From NCBI GenBank assembly GCA_963693365.1, contig CAVNZM010000013.1, positions 6,510,001 through 6,574,000 of the forward strand: a stretch of 64,000 nt of DNA, written 5' to 3'. Below, in pieces: positions 1-25,187 of the stretch (positions are counted from its first letter, which is position 1; every line of letters starts with the position of its first letter). The notes beneath the pieces are model-generated. The model saw nothing but the letters and a program-made list of their open reading frames with translations. It ran no database searches and was not told the DNA's origin. This DNA comes from Amoebidium appalachense. Lineage: Eukaryota > Ichthyosporea. A program made the translations under genes and the position numbers.

Positions 1-699
1 CATTCCCTCGCAAAACAATCCAGCCACGCAAGTGCGATCCAAGAAGGAAACAAATCAAACCCTTTTCCCTCCCCCTCTTCCATCATCCACCAACCCCCTT
101 CTGCCCATCGTCAGAATAAAACATGGCCACCGAATAGATGTGCAGACGCATACAAGAACAGGTGAGGGGCACACACCTTCCTCGATGTCACCTTGCCTCT
201 GCTTATTGTGTGATTTCCTTTTCTCTGACTTTCCTCTCTCTCCCCTCTCACAACTCTCGGGTCGTACAATGTATGGGCGTTGTTTTGTGTGGATTTGCAC
301 AAAAGCTTTTCTTGCCTTGTTCATGCCGAGAGCATGTGGGGAAAAAAGGCGCGAAAAATGGCTCACGACTGCCGATATCACTAACGTGATTTTAAGGCTT
401 TAAACTGGCAGCCTCTTGTTTGGTAGCTTTTTGTTGACTTTAAACCACATTTTAGAGTTTCCAATCCTCGTTTGCGTCGACGTCAACCGTCCCGGTGAAG
501 TGGAGTGAAGTGCGGTTTGGCCGCAGTGCCTGGGCTGACGGGAGCTCAGATGGCATTTCCTCCCCGGGACCTACACTTTCATTCAGTTTTCTTAACTTTA
601 AATACTATTGATTGAACCTCGTGTACTTGTAGCTTCTTTCCTCCCGTTCATTTCTGAAACTTCTTCATGTTCTGTCTCGCTTAGGCTCAATAAGTGGAC
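1..699. other. 5' region upstream of BTB gene
   Basis: I see no convincing coding sequence here. The region is mixed pyrimidine-rich sequence ending in a C/T-rich stretch and the dinucleotide AG at about 683-684, which could be the acceptor of a 5'-UTR intron just before the start codon at 700. The short open frames at 32-403 and 55-381 overlap each other on opposite strands and show no domain. Confidence 0.5.
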
Positions 700-8036
<7,337 letters not shown>

Positions 8037-8673
8037 GGGAGTGGCACGTCTTTCTGTAACTCTCTAGATCTCCCTTGTCTCTTGGTGCCTCTCTCCTCTT
8101 TCTTCTCTCCCTTTCTCTCTCTGTCTCTCTGTCTCCCCTCCCCCCTCCCCCCCCCCCCCCCCCCCCCCCCCTTTGGTCCTTTTTTTTTTTGGGGGGGGGG
8201 GGGGGGGGGGAGGGGGGGGGGGGGGGGTTGTTCCCCGACTCTACTTACGGTTCCTGCGCTTTTGTGTACTAGGTGTAATTTAGACCTCACCTTTTCCCGT
8301 TTGATTGCCACTGAGTATGAACGGGTGGTGAACAAGGCCTCCTAAATAGCGTACCTTATATAGGTACGCTATTTAGGAGGCCTTGGTGGTGAAACACTGT
8401 TTGTAATTGACTTTTCTGTATGGGTTTTGCACGAATGAATCAATGAATAGAATGTTGCATGCTGGCACGTAGGAACATTCGAACGTAGGAGCATTGGTAT
8501 TGGTATGAGGTTTTGTGCTAAGCTATTGCAACCCGTTTAATAATTATAGTTATAGTTATAGCGTCTAGTATCTATGAAGTTTTGAATGTTGAAATGGCTT
8601 TTTCGCCGGCGGCACGGTGGGGGATCTTCGAAGGGGTTGGGTACACGTGGGTAGGTGGGTGGATGTGTGTGTG

Positions 8674-8711
<38 letters not shown>

Positions 8712-10125
8712 AGGGAAAGTTGAAAAGACTCGGCGAATGCATTGATAATATACAGCCGATGCCACAGATCGTAGTGTGCATATGGGGGTTGCCAGAGCCT
8801 CAGTGTGGTTCAAATCATGCGCATGCGGAGAAGGGTCAGCCTCAGGCCATTCCCTCCCCCCCCCCCTCAACCCCAAACAGCCACCCGTGTACGTATACAC
8901 GTACGTATCTATGCATGGACCCAACCCAATCTGTGCACTAGTGCCTGCACACGCATGCAAGTAACGCACACGGAACTTGATGTACGCGCACCCACACACA
9001 CACAAACCGTTGTCCACAAGTGTACACACGTGCACAAAAACGTGTCAGCATTGACTTAGCACACACACTGGCATACACCCTCACTATAGTGAAGCCTAAA
9101 GGTATCGAACCCGTCGCCATGGCCAATGGTGACAATGATTGCGGGTGGCGTCAGTGAGTACCTTTTTCTGACTGTCAAATCTCCAAATATATATGGACAC
9201 AACCTACCACCTACTGAAGCGGTGCCTCCTTTTTTTTTTTTTTTTTTGCCGCCTCAAGTAGATGTATAACTGTGCGGCAACACGTCAGTACGTGTTAGGG
9301 ACACAACTGGCATGTCGTGTAATACCTGAAAATTGCACGTGGGTGCTTACACACCCATACACATTTGCGCACATATTAACATGATACTGCCCGTGAGGGC
9401 CCTTACAGTTGGACAGATAATATGCCTGAGTGCATGGACGACTGTGCACATGCACCTGGACGTGTGAACGAACATGCACACTCCAACTTGTCACGGGTTT
9501 TCTGGTGCAATTAGGGAGAGCACAAGTGAGCACGCAAGCCCATGCGCAGGTATACATGCTTGTGATGTAATCGACAGTTTCAGCTGTGTTTTTATATGCG
9601 GCAGGGTGCTTATTTACGATATAGAGGCGTACTACAAGTGCTGGAACCTCGCAAACACTCCGACCATCGACTTGCCTCAAAATAAAAAGAAGCACATAAA
9701 TACATCATCGACTTGCCCTGGAAGTTATTCAAAACGAAGAACATTACTACAACTTTTAATCTATAAATAAATTCAAACACAGGCATTTCTAAGAAAGGGC
9801 ATTAGGGTCACCCTCATCAAGGTCTGCACAAGTCAGGAAAGAGACCAGCTCTCCCATTGATACGATACAACAAGAACACTACATCTGTCAACTAAACATA
9901 TCCAGACAGCAAGAATTTTCACTAATTGCCAACAGACCGTTCTGCTTAGGTCGGAAATCACTTTTGAGAACGTGCCGTGCATCAGACCTTGAAATCAAAA
10001 CTCTTCAATGGGTGTGCATAAAGGGACGTATGTACATATATGTATATATATACCTATATCTTCTATTTACATCAAGTGCTTGTGTTATCTGTCTTCATTG
10101 TGCAGCGCGTATAAAGGACAAGCCT
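8037..10125. other. Intergenic region
   Basis: Apart from the hairpin at 8333-8385 and poly-G at 8679-8711, I see no coding sequence. Small local repeats include ATAGTT units near 8545-8560. Several ACGTAC/ACACGT-rich stretches (8880-9060) are CA-microsatellite relatives. The short open frames have no recognisable domains. Confidence 0.5.
8333..8385. repeat. Perfect 24-bp inverted repeat, 5-nt loop
   Basis: Arms 8333-8356 and 8362-8385 are exactly complementary, with loop TATAT. The arm core reads GGCCTCCTAAATAGCGTACC. It begins about 300 bp after the BTB-gene stop codon. It could be a transcript 3' hairpin, a mobile-element terminus, or the footprint of a fold-back duplication. Confidence 0.95.
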
Positions 10126-11496
10126 TTACCTGATTTCATTCATGGTGTTCTGATTAGCGTTTTCGAAGTGCTGAGGGAACAGCCACACACCCCTGTTCCT
10201 TGGCATAATTTCCAGCTCTTGCTTTGTTTCTTTCGTCGTGCTTACGGCATCCATGTCTCCCCCATCCTTCCACCGGCATTGTGGGCTTTCTGCGCCGCTG
10301 GGGGCCTCACCGCGTGTGTTGAGGGGCCAAGTTTGCCTTCTCCCAAGCGGTGATGCCTCCCTACCGAAGCAACTCTTGAAGAAACTGGTACCCGAGGGAG
10401 CGCTCGTTTGATGTTTCGGAGTTTCTGGCGGGTGGAGCATGTGGTAGAACTCGCTTTGCAGAAAGCGTGGATAGTGGTCGTTGTGAAGAAGTTCCTGATG
10501 GTAAAAGGACAAGGGTGAGTATACCAGGCGGCGTAGAATTCTCCAAAGAATAAACACGGGTTGTGTTGTCTGCAGATCAGGGAGTTTCAGCTTCCACCAA
10601 CCACAGAAAGCCTTTTGTGACCAACAGCACACCTGCAAATCTCGTTATTAAGCTGAATAACACAGCTGTTTTCACGAAAAACAAAAGATGAACACGAGTA
10701 CCTACAAACGTTCCCATCTGTTAAGTCGATACTGTGCAAATTAATTCTGTCAAGCACACGACATACCGAGCAGTGACGAACAGCAGGCTCGAACAAGTCG
10801 GCGTCCACAAAGGCCGAGCTAGCCAAGCGGCAAAGATGCCTCCTCGTTTCATCACACAAGTTGATCTGCTGGGGTGCTCCCTCCTTGACATACGTGTCGA
10901 TGATGAAGTCACGAACGGTTGCCGTTGGGCTCTTCTGGTATGCCCGTGCGCGGCACACAAAGCTCAGTGTTTCACTGCTGTACTCGCTCGCTAGGAAGGT
11001 TTGGAAAAGCTTGAGCTCACGCCTGTGCCGAGGAAAGGCGTGTCAATAACAGATCACGTCCATGACACACCAAGTTGCTCCAAAAGAAAACTGGATAATG
11101 TGTGTGTGGGTGCCACGAGCGCTTTCTAACCAAACGGCCAGTTTGTTAGAGAAACCGGACAACCGGAGGGTGTTCGGAAGCACAAATAGAAGTCACACAT
11201 CCATGCACAAAAGCGCACAGATATAGTAGCAGCACAAACACACACAGCGCCCATGAAAAAACATAGGCAATACCAGCACCCACTCTCCCATGCTTAACGC
11301 CCAAACCCACCCACGTATATATGAATGGGCACACCTGTTCTTGGCCGGTGTTGCTTCCACTACCCAAGATGTTTCGCCGCCCTCGCAAGTACACACCCCG
11401 GCTGCTGCGTGCTTCTTGCAAAGAATGAATTGGTCGATAGATGACCCAGGAATGTTCCCAATTGTGGAAATCGTGTCGTAGTCTACGAGGGTGCGT
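10126..11496 (-). CDS. RGS-domain protein (partial, 3 exons visible)
   Basis: On the minus strand exons 11496-11395, 11022-10767 and 10494-10126 join in phase. They encode a regulator of G-protein signalling domain. Exon 2 carries LKLFQTFLASEYSSETLSF and DFIIDTYVKEGAPQQINL, ending in LFEPAVRHCS. Exon 3 continues with ELLHNDHYPRFLQSEFY, matching the end of the RGS fold. RGS domains accelerate GTP hydrolysis by G-alpha subunits at the membrane. Upstream exons (above 11496) are not found. The open frame stops at 10126, but its last codons contain a good donor (AG/GTAAAG), so further 3' exons are possible. The split of the domain at the junction is what fixes the exon-3 acceptor. Confidence 0.72.
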
Positions 11497-13770
11497 CTGC
11501 GTGCAAGGCTAAAGAGCAAACGAGGCCATCGTAGCCGGGAAGAAGCCCTGAACTGCATGTCTCTTACTATTAGTGAGCGCCGCTTTCTTTAATGTGCGTA
11601 ACGAAGAAACTTATGCTGATAAAGAAAATATCTATGTTTGCTCTTGAGGTTAGGTAAGGCTCTTGGATTGACGAGCCATTCCAACACTATGTTATTGCCT
11701 CATGTTTGGTTGTTGTTCTGAGGTGTCATGCAAGGCAGTCAGTTCAAGTCAGAATTTATGCTATAACCTTTTGAGTTCTTGAATTCTCGCCTATAGTTTG
11801 GTGCTGTTCTTTCGTTCAAACTGGGTTCAAAGACTCGGCTTGGGTTCAAGTTAGTAATCAGGTGAAGTTTGCTCAGAATTTGGTGGGTGGTTGCAAATGC
11901 TACCAATATCAGTGCTATACACGTAGAACAACTAGGGAAATACGCTACTTCTCAAACTTTATGGAGGAGAAACTAGTATAAAAAAATGAGAGGATGCGAG
12001 AGCAAAACAGAAGCGTCAAAAAGTTAGAACTTGGCAACTGAGCCTATGGCGACATGTGTCTGTTGGCTTGTGTCGACTGGAAACGACACGGGAAGTGTGT
12101 GGGCCGGTGGGCCACTCATCAACCATCGGCAAATCTATCTTGGAATATCGCAGATTATGGGTACCAGGTGGGATAGAACGTAATTACATTGGTCTTCTGA
12201 GATATTTGTTTGAATACTAATATTATGTTCAAGCCCGGTAAAAAAAAGGATTAAATAGACAGTTGTAACAAAACACAATATCTAGCTTTGCTTACAGAAT
12301 AAAAGACATCGCACTTAGCTTTTGGTAATATCTGCTATCATAATTTGCATCATAATAAGAGCTTCTTCGTTCATCCAAAGTGGAACTATGGCTATGAAAG
12401 GACGGAAATGCTGGACAAACTTTTTTTTTTGGACAAAGAATGGAAATTGACAAAATTAATCAAAAAGTGCGAATCCACGATGTTTTGATCTCCCTCATCT
12501 GCTCAACAGACAGATCTACAATTTCTCTCACTACGAAAACATGTAATATGTTAAAAGCCGACTATACTAGTATCATTACAAGTAGACTTTAACTCTAAAT
12601 ACATATAAATTAACCAAATTTGGTTTTTAAGAACCTTCTATTATCATGTATCATAACAAGACGCAAGGTTCTGAGATCTGTGGGAATTTGTGCTGTTTTG
12701 CAATTCAAGGTGATTTATGGACCCCGAACATCTTCGCTCATTCATTGATGTGGCACAAGCTTAGCCCAGTATAAGATCTCTAGATTGAGAATCAGATGAT
12801 AAGAGATGAACAGCACATGCCTGAAACATACTGTGAAATATGAAGGATTTTATTTATTCTGACCCCTTTCCCCCTGTATATGTGTTGCTATGCATACAAG
12901 GACCGCATAGGCTAAGGCCAACAAATACAGGATTCTACCGGGAGTTTGGGCCAGGCGCACCAAAAATTTTAGAAGGAATCACCAAGTATAGGGATCCAAC
13001 ACACCAAGGGAAATTTTCACAACGCGAGTCTTTGTTGCTTCACCGTCCTCCATGATATTTTTGTGGCCCTGAAATGAGCTTAAATGAATAATCCAGTTGT
13101 TTTAAGTTGCTATAAATTCAATACTAAATGTTTTTGTTGACTTTTGTTAACTTTAACTTGAGATTGGCGCCTATTGTTGTTATTCAGAAGCATTATTTTC
13201 CTGGCAATGTAGAAAATATGAGGAACCTGAAATCAAAAAATATTGGTGGTATTCGGTTGAACCCCGGGGTATATATAAACACCAAATTCTGATTGGGTGC
13301 TGAGCTTTATCGTCATTGTTTAGGAAAAGTTTCATCAAAGCAACTGACGATCGATTGGTTTACAGCAACCGAAAGTGCTTTCAACCAAAACTTCTGACTC
13401 AGTCAACACTCAACAGCACACATAAAACTTATAAATACATTGTACATTGTTGGTTATAATGGCCACCAATTAATTATTTGAACGCAAAACGCAAAAAAAT
13501 GCTTCGGTTATCTGATTTACATGTGATTAACCGGGCACACACCTTGACCGTATAGATGCATATAGTTTTTTGATTCGTTACATATCACAATGTTGTTTGA
13601 GCTTGTCTTGCTGAGACTCCTTGGGCCGCAGAGTTGCTTGCCCGTCAACAAAGTGGGGCAACGTTTCAAGCCCTGCCTGTTTCCGAAGGCTTCCAAAAGT
13701 AATACGCTAAATTCAAAAGAAAATTGCTGTTTTGTTCCTGACCAGCAATTGATTTTTTATTATGGGTTTT

Positions 13771-14326
13771 AGGGGAAGGAGGGGAGGGGAGACAGAGGGG
13801 AGGAAGGGGGTGTACACAAGGCTTTTGACGGTACCATACGAAGATGACAGATCAGTCAATTATCTTGAGCAGATCTGTTAATTTTTTAGTTATTTCAAAC
13901 CCCGTGACTCAATGGCATCGCACTGTGACTCACAGTACACATTTCCAACAGTCGCTCCGGACAAGAAACGGTTGCCTGATATCGATAGATGCAAACGTAG
14001 GAAAAACACTGAATGCGTACCGTTAGAGCGCGTGCGGCGTGCGGCGTGCGGCATATTGCACTTTTAAATTTTGCATTTTTTTTTTAGGGGAAGGAGGGGA
14101 GGGGAGACAGAGGGGAGGAAGGGGGTGTACACAAGGCTTTTGACGGTACGATACGAAGATCAGTCAATTATCTTGAGCAGATCTGTTAATTTTTTAGTTA
14201 TTTCAAACCCCGTGACTCAATGGCATCGCACTGTGACTCACAGTACACATTTCCAACAGTCGCTCCGGACAAGAAACGGTTGCCTGATATCGATAGATGC
14301 AAACGTAGGAAAAACACTGAATGCGT
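13771..14326. repeat. Direct repeat of about 245 bp, two copies
   Basis: Copy 1 is 13771-14018 and copy 2 is 14086-14326. They are nearly identical from AGGGGAAGGAGGGGAGGGGA to the end. Copy 2 lacks 7 bp near the GAAGAT/CAGTCAAT junction, and there is one C/G change at about 13832/14148. A 67-bp spacer contains GCGTGCG units. An open frame in each copy has the same frame over part of its length but no known domain. Confidence 0.9.
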
Positions 14327-14553
14327 GTCGCTGCAGCAATACCCTTGGAACTGCATAACGGTTAACCGTTAAATTTTACTCATACCTGTATGCTGATTGC
14401 CGGCCAGACGTCTACCAATTAGTCAAAGCTTTCACCCCTCCCCGAGGCCACGGGATCCATTCCCCCCCGTCCCCTCCCCTCCCCCCAACCCCCCTCTCCT
14501 CCTCCCTCCCCTCCCCGCCGCTCAACACATCACCGACCCCATGGGCACTCCCG

Positions 14554-14587
<34 letters not shown>

Positions 14588-17500
14588 TCCCCTCCCCCCC
14601 ATCCCCACCCCACCCCCTCCCCCCGCCCAGGCCCCCGATCGAGATCCTTGCTTCCTCCCTCCTTTCAATAGTCGTCTCAGCTATTTCCCTCCGATAATTC
14701 AAAACCATAATTTAAAATTAGTGCTACTCGAGGGTAGAGTGTGGTGTTGCTGGATTATGTGAATCTGGGGAGAAAAGGGAGGGAAGGGGGGATGTTTGGG
14801 GGGGGGGGGGGGTTGAGATTTATGTAGGAGTTCAAGAGAAGCAGACTAAGGACCGGAAATTTAAGGACCCCCCTCCTCCCCCCCCCCCCCCTTCCCCCCT
14901 CCCTCCCCCTTTCCCCCTCCTCCACCTTCCCGGGAAATGGATATCCGTATTAAAGAGTGGTGGTGGTGTGCGTGTGCCTGTGTGTTTGTTGGCGAAGGGT
15001 GCAGAATGAGAATTCGAAAGTGTGTCTGTGTTTGTGTGGATGTGTTTGTGCATGTTTTGTGTGTGTGTGTGTGTCGGGGGGGGGGGGGGGGGGGGGGGGG
15101 GGGGATAGTCCAAATAGAGCTGGACCTACTGTAGGTGCCGAACGAGGAAAATTCAAAGAGCAATTACTGGCACTGTAGTGAAGATAAACAACTTTTGCGC
15201 ACAAAAGATCACGGGAGAGACGTTATGCCAGAAGAACACTCGATACTGCCTGTTTACCGTGATTTCTTCCCTCCCCCCCCCCTTCGTTTCGCGTTTGACA
15301 TGCTACGGTCTTACAGTGACTTGGCCTATATGCCGCGGCAGAATGAAACTACATCAGATTATACTTCTGTAGCATTGTAACTCAGTTAATTCGTTGCTTG
15401 CTTTCCGAAGTCCTTGGGTGGGTAACAATCCACTAAAGACATCTCAATCATGATTCCTTCTCCCCACCACCCCCATATGGCCACCCCCCTCATTCCCGGC
15501 TTCCCCCCCCCCCCCCCCCTCCTGGGACTTCTCTGTTCGAGTTCCCCCGGTGCCTGCGGGTTCCGCCAAAGCTACAACCGGATCTAGCAGGACTGAAAAT
15601 AGGACTGAAGACTTCAACTACGGTAGTTTGTGATGTCATGGTTATTTAACCCAAGTGGTGCTAAATTATGCGCGGTGGCAGGTGTAGCACTTTTTTTTTT
15701 TAGCAGTTATGAAGTCTCAGTGTAGCTGTAGCACCGGCCCATGTGTGTTAAAAAAAAAAACTCAGTGTAGCACTGAGATTTCTGGTAATAGTGGACTGGT
15801 ACCTATTGGACTGTAATTTGACACTTGGAGGTGTAGGACTAGCGTGTGATTTGCCAGTATTGGAGGGTCAAAAGCCTGTAAACTGTAATGATAAAGAAGT
15901 GTGGCCCTGTGCTTTCATAGAGGTGTGGCCCTGTGCTTTGATAGAGGTGTCTGGCACTATCGCATGCATAGATTTACGAATAGCTGACAGGTGACCACCC
16001 ACTTTGAAAAAGAGTTTTGGCCTAGTCATACTCCCTCATTCCCCCCCCCCCCCCCCCCTCCCCTGGAGGTCCCTCGAACCCAATCACCGCCCCTCCTCCC
16101 CCCTTTCCCGGGGTCCCCCTCCCCACCCTCCCCCCTCCCTCCCTCCCCTCCCCCCCTCCCCCCCCCCCCCCCCCAAAAAAAAAGGACCCAAACGACAGCA
16201 AAAGAAGAAGTCGGAAATTTGAGTCAGAGCAGGGGAAAGTGAGGTGAAGGCGCCCCATGCTACCTTCATGGCGTAATGGCTGGACGTTCCCCGGGAGATC
16301 AGTTGACATCTATGTAGTACTGTGTGTGTGTTCAGCCCTAACTGAGGCAACTCTCTCTGTGTCTGTGTGTGCGTGTGTGTGTGTATGGACTACGGGTGTG
16401 GGATGCACTTTGGTTCATACGAATCATGATACGATAGACCCTCGCTCGCACCTGATTGGACATAGCACAATCCGATAACGTATGATCAGGGGGGAACGGA
16501 TCGATCCACGGAGCACCAAAAAGGGGTCGCCAGGCTCATCAAGCAGGGTTTGCCCCCCTCACATAGGCCCCAGACACATATAGGGTCATGTTTATTGGGT
16601 TTATCCCCCATGATTTTGGTGGTAAATAATCGAATACCGTGATCTCAGCGGTTTATCGAAAAGATCTCCCTATACCTAGGGGCCTCCGTCCTATGGACCT
16701 GTCTCTGTCGGGTGTGTGTCCGGTAGCGCGCATTTATCCCCTGTGTGTGTGTGGGTGGGTGTGTGTGCCTGTGGGTGTGTGTTGTGTGTCTGTGTGTGTG
16801 TGTGTCTGTGTGTGTGTGTGTGTGTGTGTGATGTACATGTGTACGTATGCATGTCTGTGCGTGTGCAACCGAGTGTGTGCGTGTCGAAGTGCACTGCACG
16901 GCACAATGACCCCCTTGTGTCTCTTTGTGCACATGCATAGTGTAACTCACGGTGTTCATGTGATAATAAGTGTACCAGAGTGCGAAGAGGGGGAGGGAGT
17001 GGGGCGGGGGGGGGGGGGGGGGGGGGGGAGGAGGAATACCAGAGGTGCCTGACTATGTGATATATCGATTGATAGATGGCGATGGTCAGTGCGGGTGTAA
17101 CTTTTGATAATAGCATGAATACCACATGATGTTCTGCAAGCCAGCTGCCTCATTGACCCCCCCTCCCCCCACCTCCACCCCCACCCCCTCCTTCCCCCCT
17201 CCTCCGAAAGCCTTCGGGCTGAGCTGTTATGATGCATGCATATGATGAATGGAACCCAGGACCCGAGGGGACAGATCATCTTACTTAAGCACCTGGTTAT
17301 GATTATCACCTCATACCACTTTATCTCTACCTCTCCCCCTCGTGCACCCCCTCCCCCTCCTCCACTTTATATCCGCCCCCCACCCTCCCTCTCTTCCTCT
17401 ATCTCACATATACCTCACCCCCACCCCCCCCCTTTCCCACCACCATCACCCCTACCAGGCTCCTGAGTAGGCTACCATATGAAGCGCTGCCCTTCCTACC

Positions 17501-17776
17501 GGAACTTAGACACGACAACAAGACTAATACCTGTTTACGCTTTTTTCGAAACCGGTATTCTCCTACCCTCCCCCCTCCCCTTCCCCCCCCCCCCCCCCCC
17601 TCTTTCCCCCTCCTTCTCTCTCTTTTTTAAAAGATATCTTTCCCCCCTTTCCCCTCGAGCCCCCCCCCCCCCCCCCTCCCCCTCCCCCCCTGCTCCCACC
17701 CTTGATGCTTTCCCCGAAGTAACGAGCAGAGGCCTGGAGGTCTTTCCTCTCGTCAACCAACTGCCTACAGTAGCAC

Positions 17777-17780
<4 letters not shown>

Positions 17781-17824
<44 letters not shown>

Positions 17825-17900
17825 ACGCACTCACGCGTGTCACACACGCGCGCGTGCGCGCCCGCACACACACACACACACACACACACACGCATGCACG

Positions 17901-17955
<55 letters not shown>
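17781..17955. repeat. Poly-C followed by (CA)n/(CG)n tract
   Basis: About 30 C are followed by interrupted CA repeats with CGCG stretches up to 17955. The alternating purine-pyrimidine sequence could adopt Z-DNA; that is inference. Confidence 0.85.
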
Positions 17956-17957
<2 letters not shown>

Positions 17958-18364
17958 CATGGCCCTGTTAGGTAGAGATAACATTCTAATATGTCTTCTG
18001 CTGCTTTATTCACCGATCAATTTAATACTAAGTCGAAATACTCCAGCAAAGTTCTGAAGTTGTTCCAGACAACCTTCATACTCTTAAAAAGCCCAATAGC
18101 ATCTGCCCTTACAACCACAGCGGTATTCCGTTAAAATCTAAATCTAAATTTGCAGATTTTATACGATATACTTGCCTTAGCAAGTACTTCAAGTTACCCA
18201 AGTTTCATTCATAAGCCCCTATCCTTACTTGCCCAATAGCAACGACATCGCACAATCTCTTATGCAGCTTTTTTTTCCCACCTCCACCCCTCCATAGCGT
18301 CAACCTCGATCATTTCCACTCACTCTCCCTCCCTCATTTCAATTTCCGATCTCTTCCAATCCTC

Positions 18365-24345
<5,981 letters not shown>

Positions 24346-24505
24346 GATGGCGGTGTGCTTCTGCGTGGATTTTATTTGTGGATTTGTATTATGGTTAGCG
24401 GCGGGGGGTTATGCTTTCTTTGGTTTTTGAGCACACACGCACAGACACACATGCACATACACTCATATGTACGCACACACGCGCACGCGCAAACAAACAC
24501 ACACA

Positions 24506-24540
<35 letters not shown>

Positions 24541-25122
24541 CTTCTTCCCCCGACCAACGCACCCTTTTCGGCCCCTGCCCTCCCCCCTTGCCCCGCCCCG
24601 CCCCCAAACCTCTTCCCTCCAACTCCTCTCTCCTCCTCCCCCCGCCCCCTCTCACTCGGCTCCTCTTTTCTTATTGTGTAACTTTCTTATGTGTTCTCCT
24701 TTCTCCTTCTATTTTCCTGTTTAGTTTCTTTGGTGCACTCATGTGTCCCACCGCTAGTCCGGGGAGCTGTGCAAAGACAATGTGGGCCCGCATTCGTTTG
24801 TGTGTGTATATATGGTCTATGGGGGTGTGGCAGGTTTGTGGTCACGCTGATTTGTGCTTATGTATGTGGGGTGGGTGGTGCTTGGGGTCATGTGCATACG
24901 GCAGCGTCAGTGTTCATGTATGAATGTGCATGTATGTATGTATGTCCTGTACCAATGTGCGTGTGGTTGTTGTGCTTGCGTGTCCAACAATAGTTGCTAT
25001 AAATGTAAGGTAACTTTTAACATAGTGGTTGCAAGGTGTGGGAGTGTCAAAGTATGTTGCAAGCGTGACTGTGTGTCCCGTGGTGTGTGCGTGTGCGCAT
25101 GCGTGTGTGCGTGTGTGTGTGC

Positions 25123-25187
<65 letters not shown>

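Larger units (their letters stand above)
11497..18364. other. Long intergenic region, AT-rich then C/G-tract rich
   Basis: From 11.5 to 13.7 kb the DNA is AT-rich with no long open frames. A direct repeat occupies 13771-14326. From 14.4 to 18.0 kb poly-C/poly-G runs and (CA/GT)n tracts recur (14555-14585, 15077-15104, 16040-16058, 16155-16174, 16790-16830, 17781-17955). I see no gene with a domain. The upstream exons of the RGS gene may lie here but I could not place them. Confidence 0.45.

Noticed and set aside
9964-10353. Plus-strand frame of 129 codons
   Set aside because: It is antisense to the RGS-domain exon; the minus strand has a recognisable domain and fitting splice sites.
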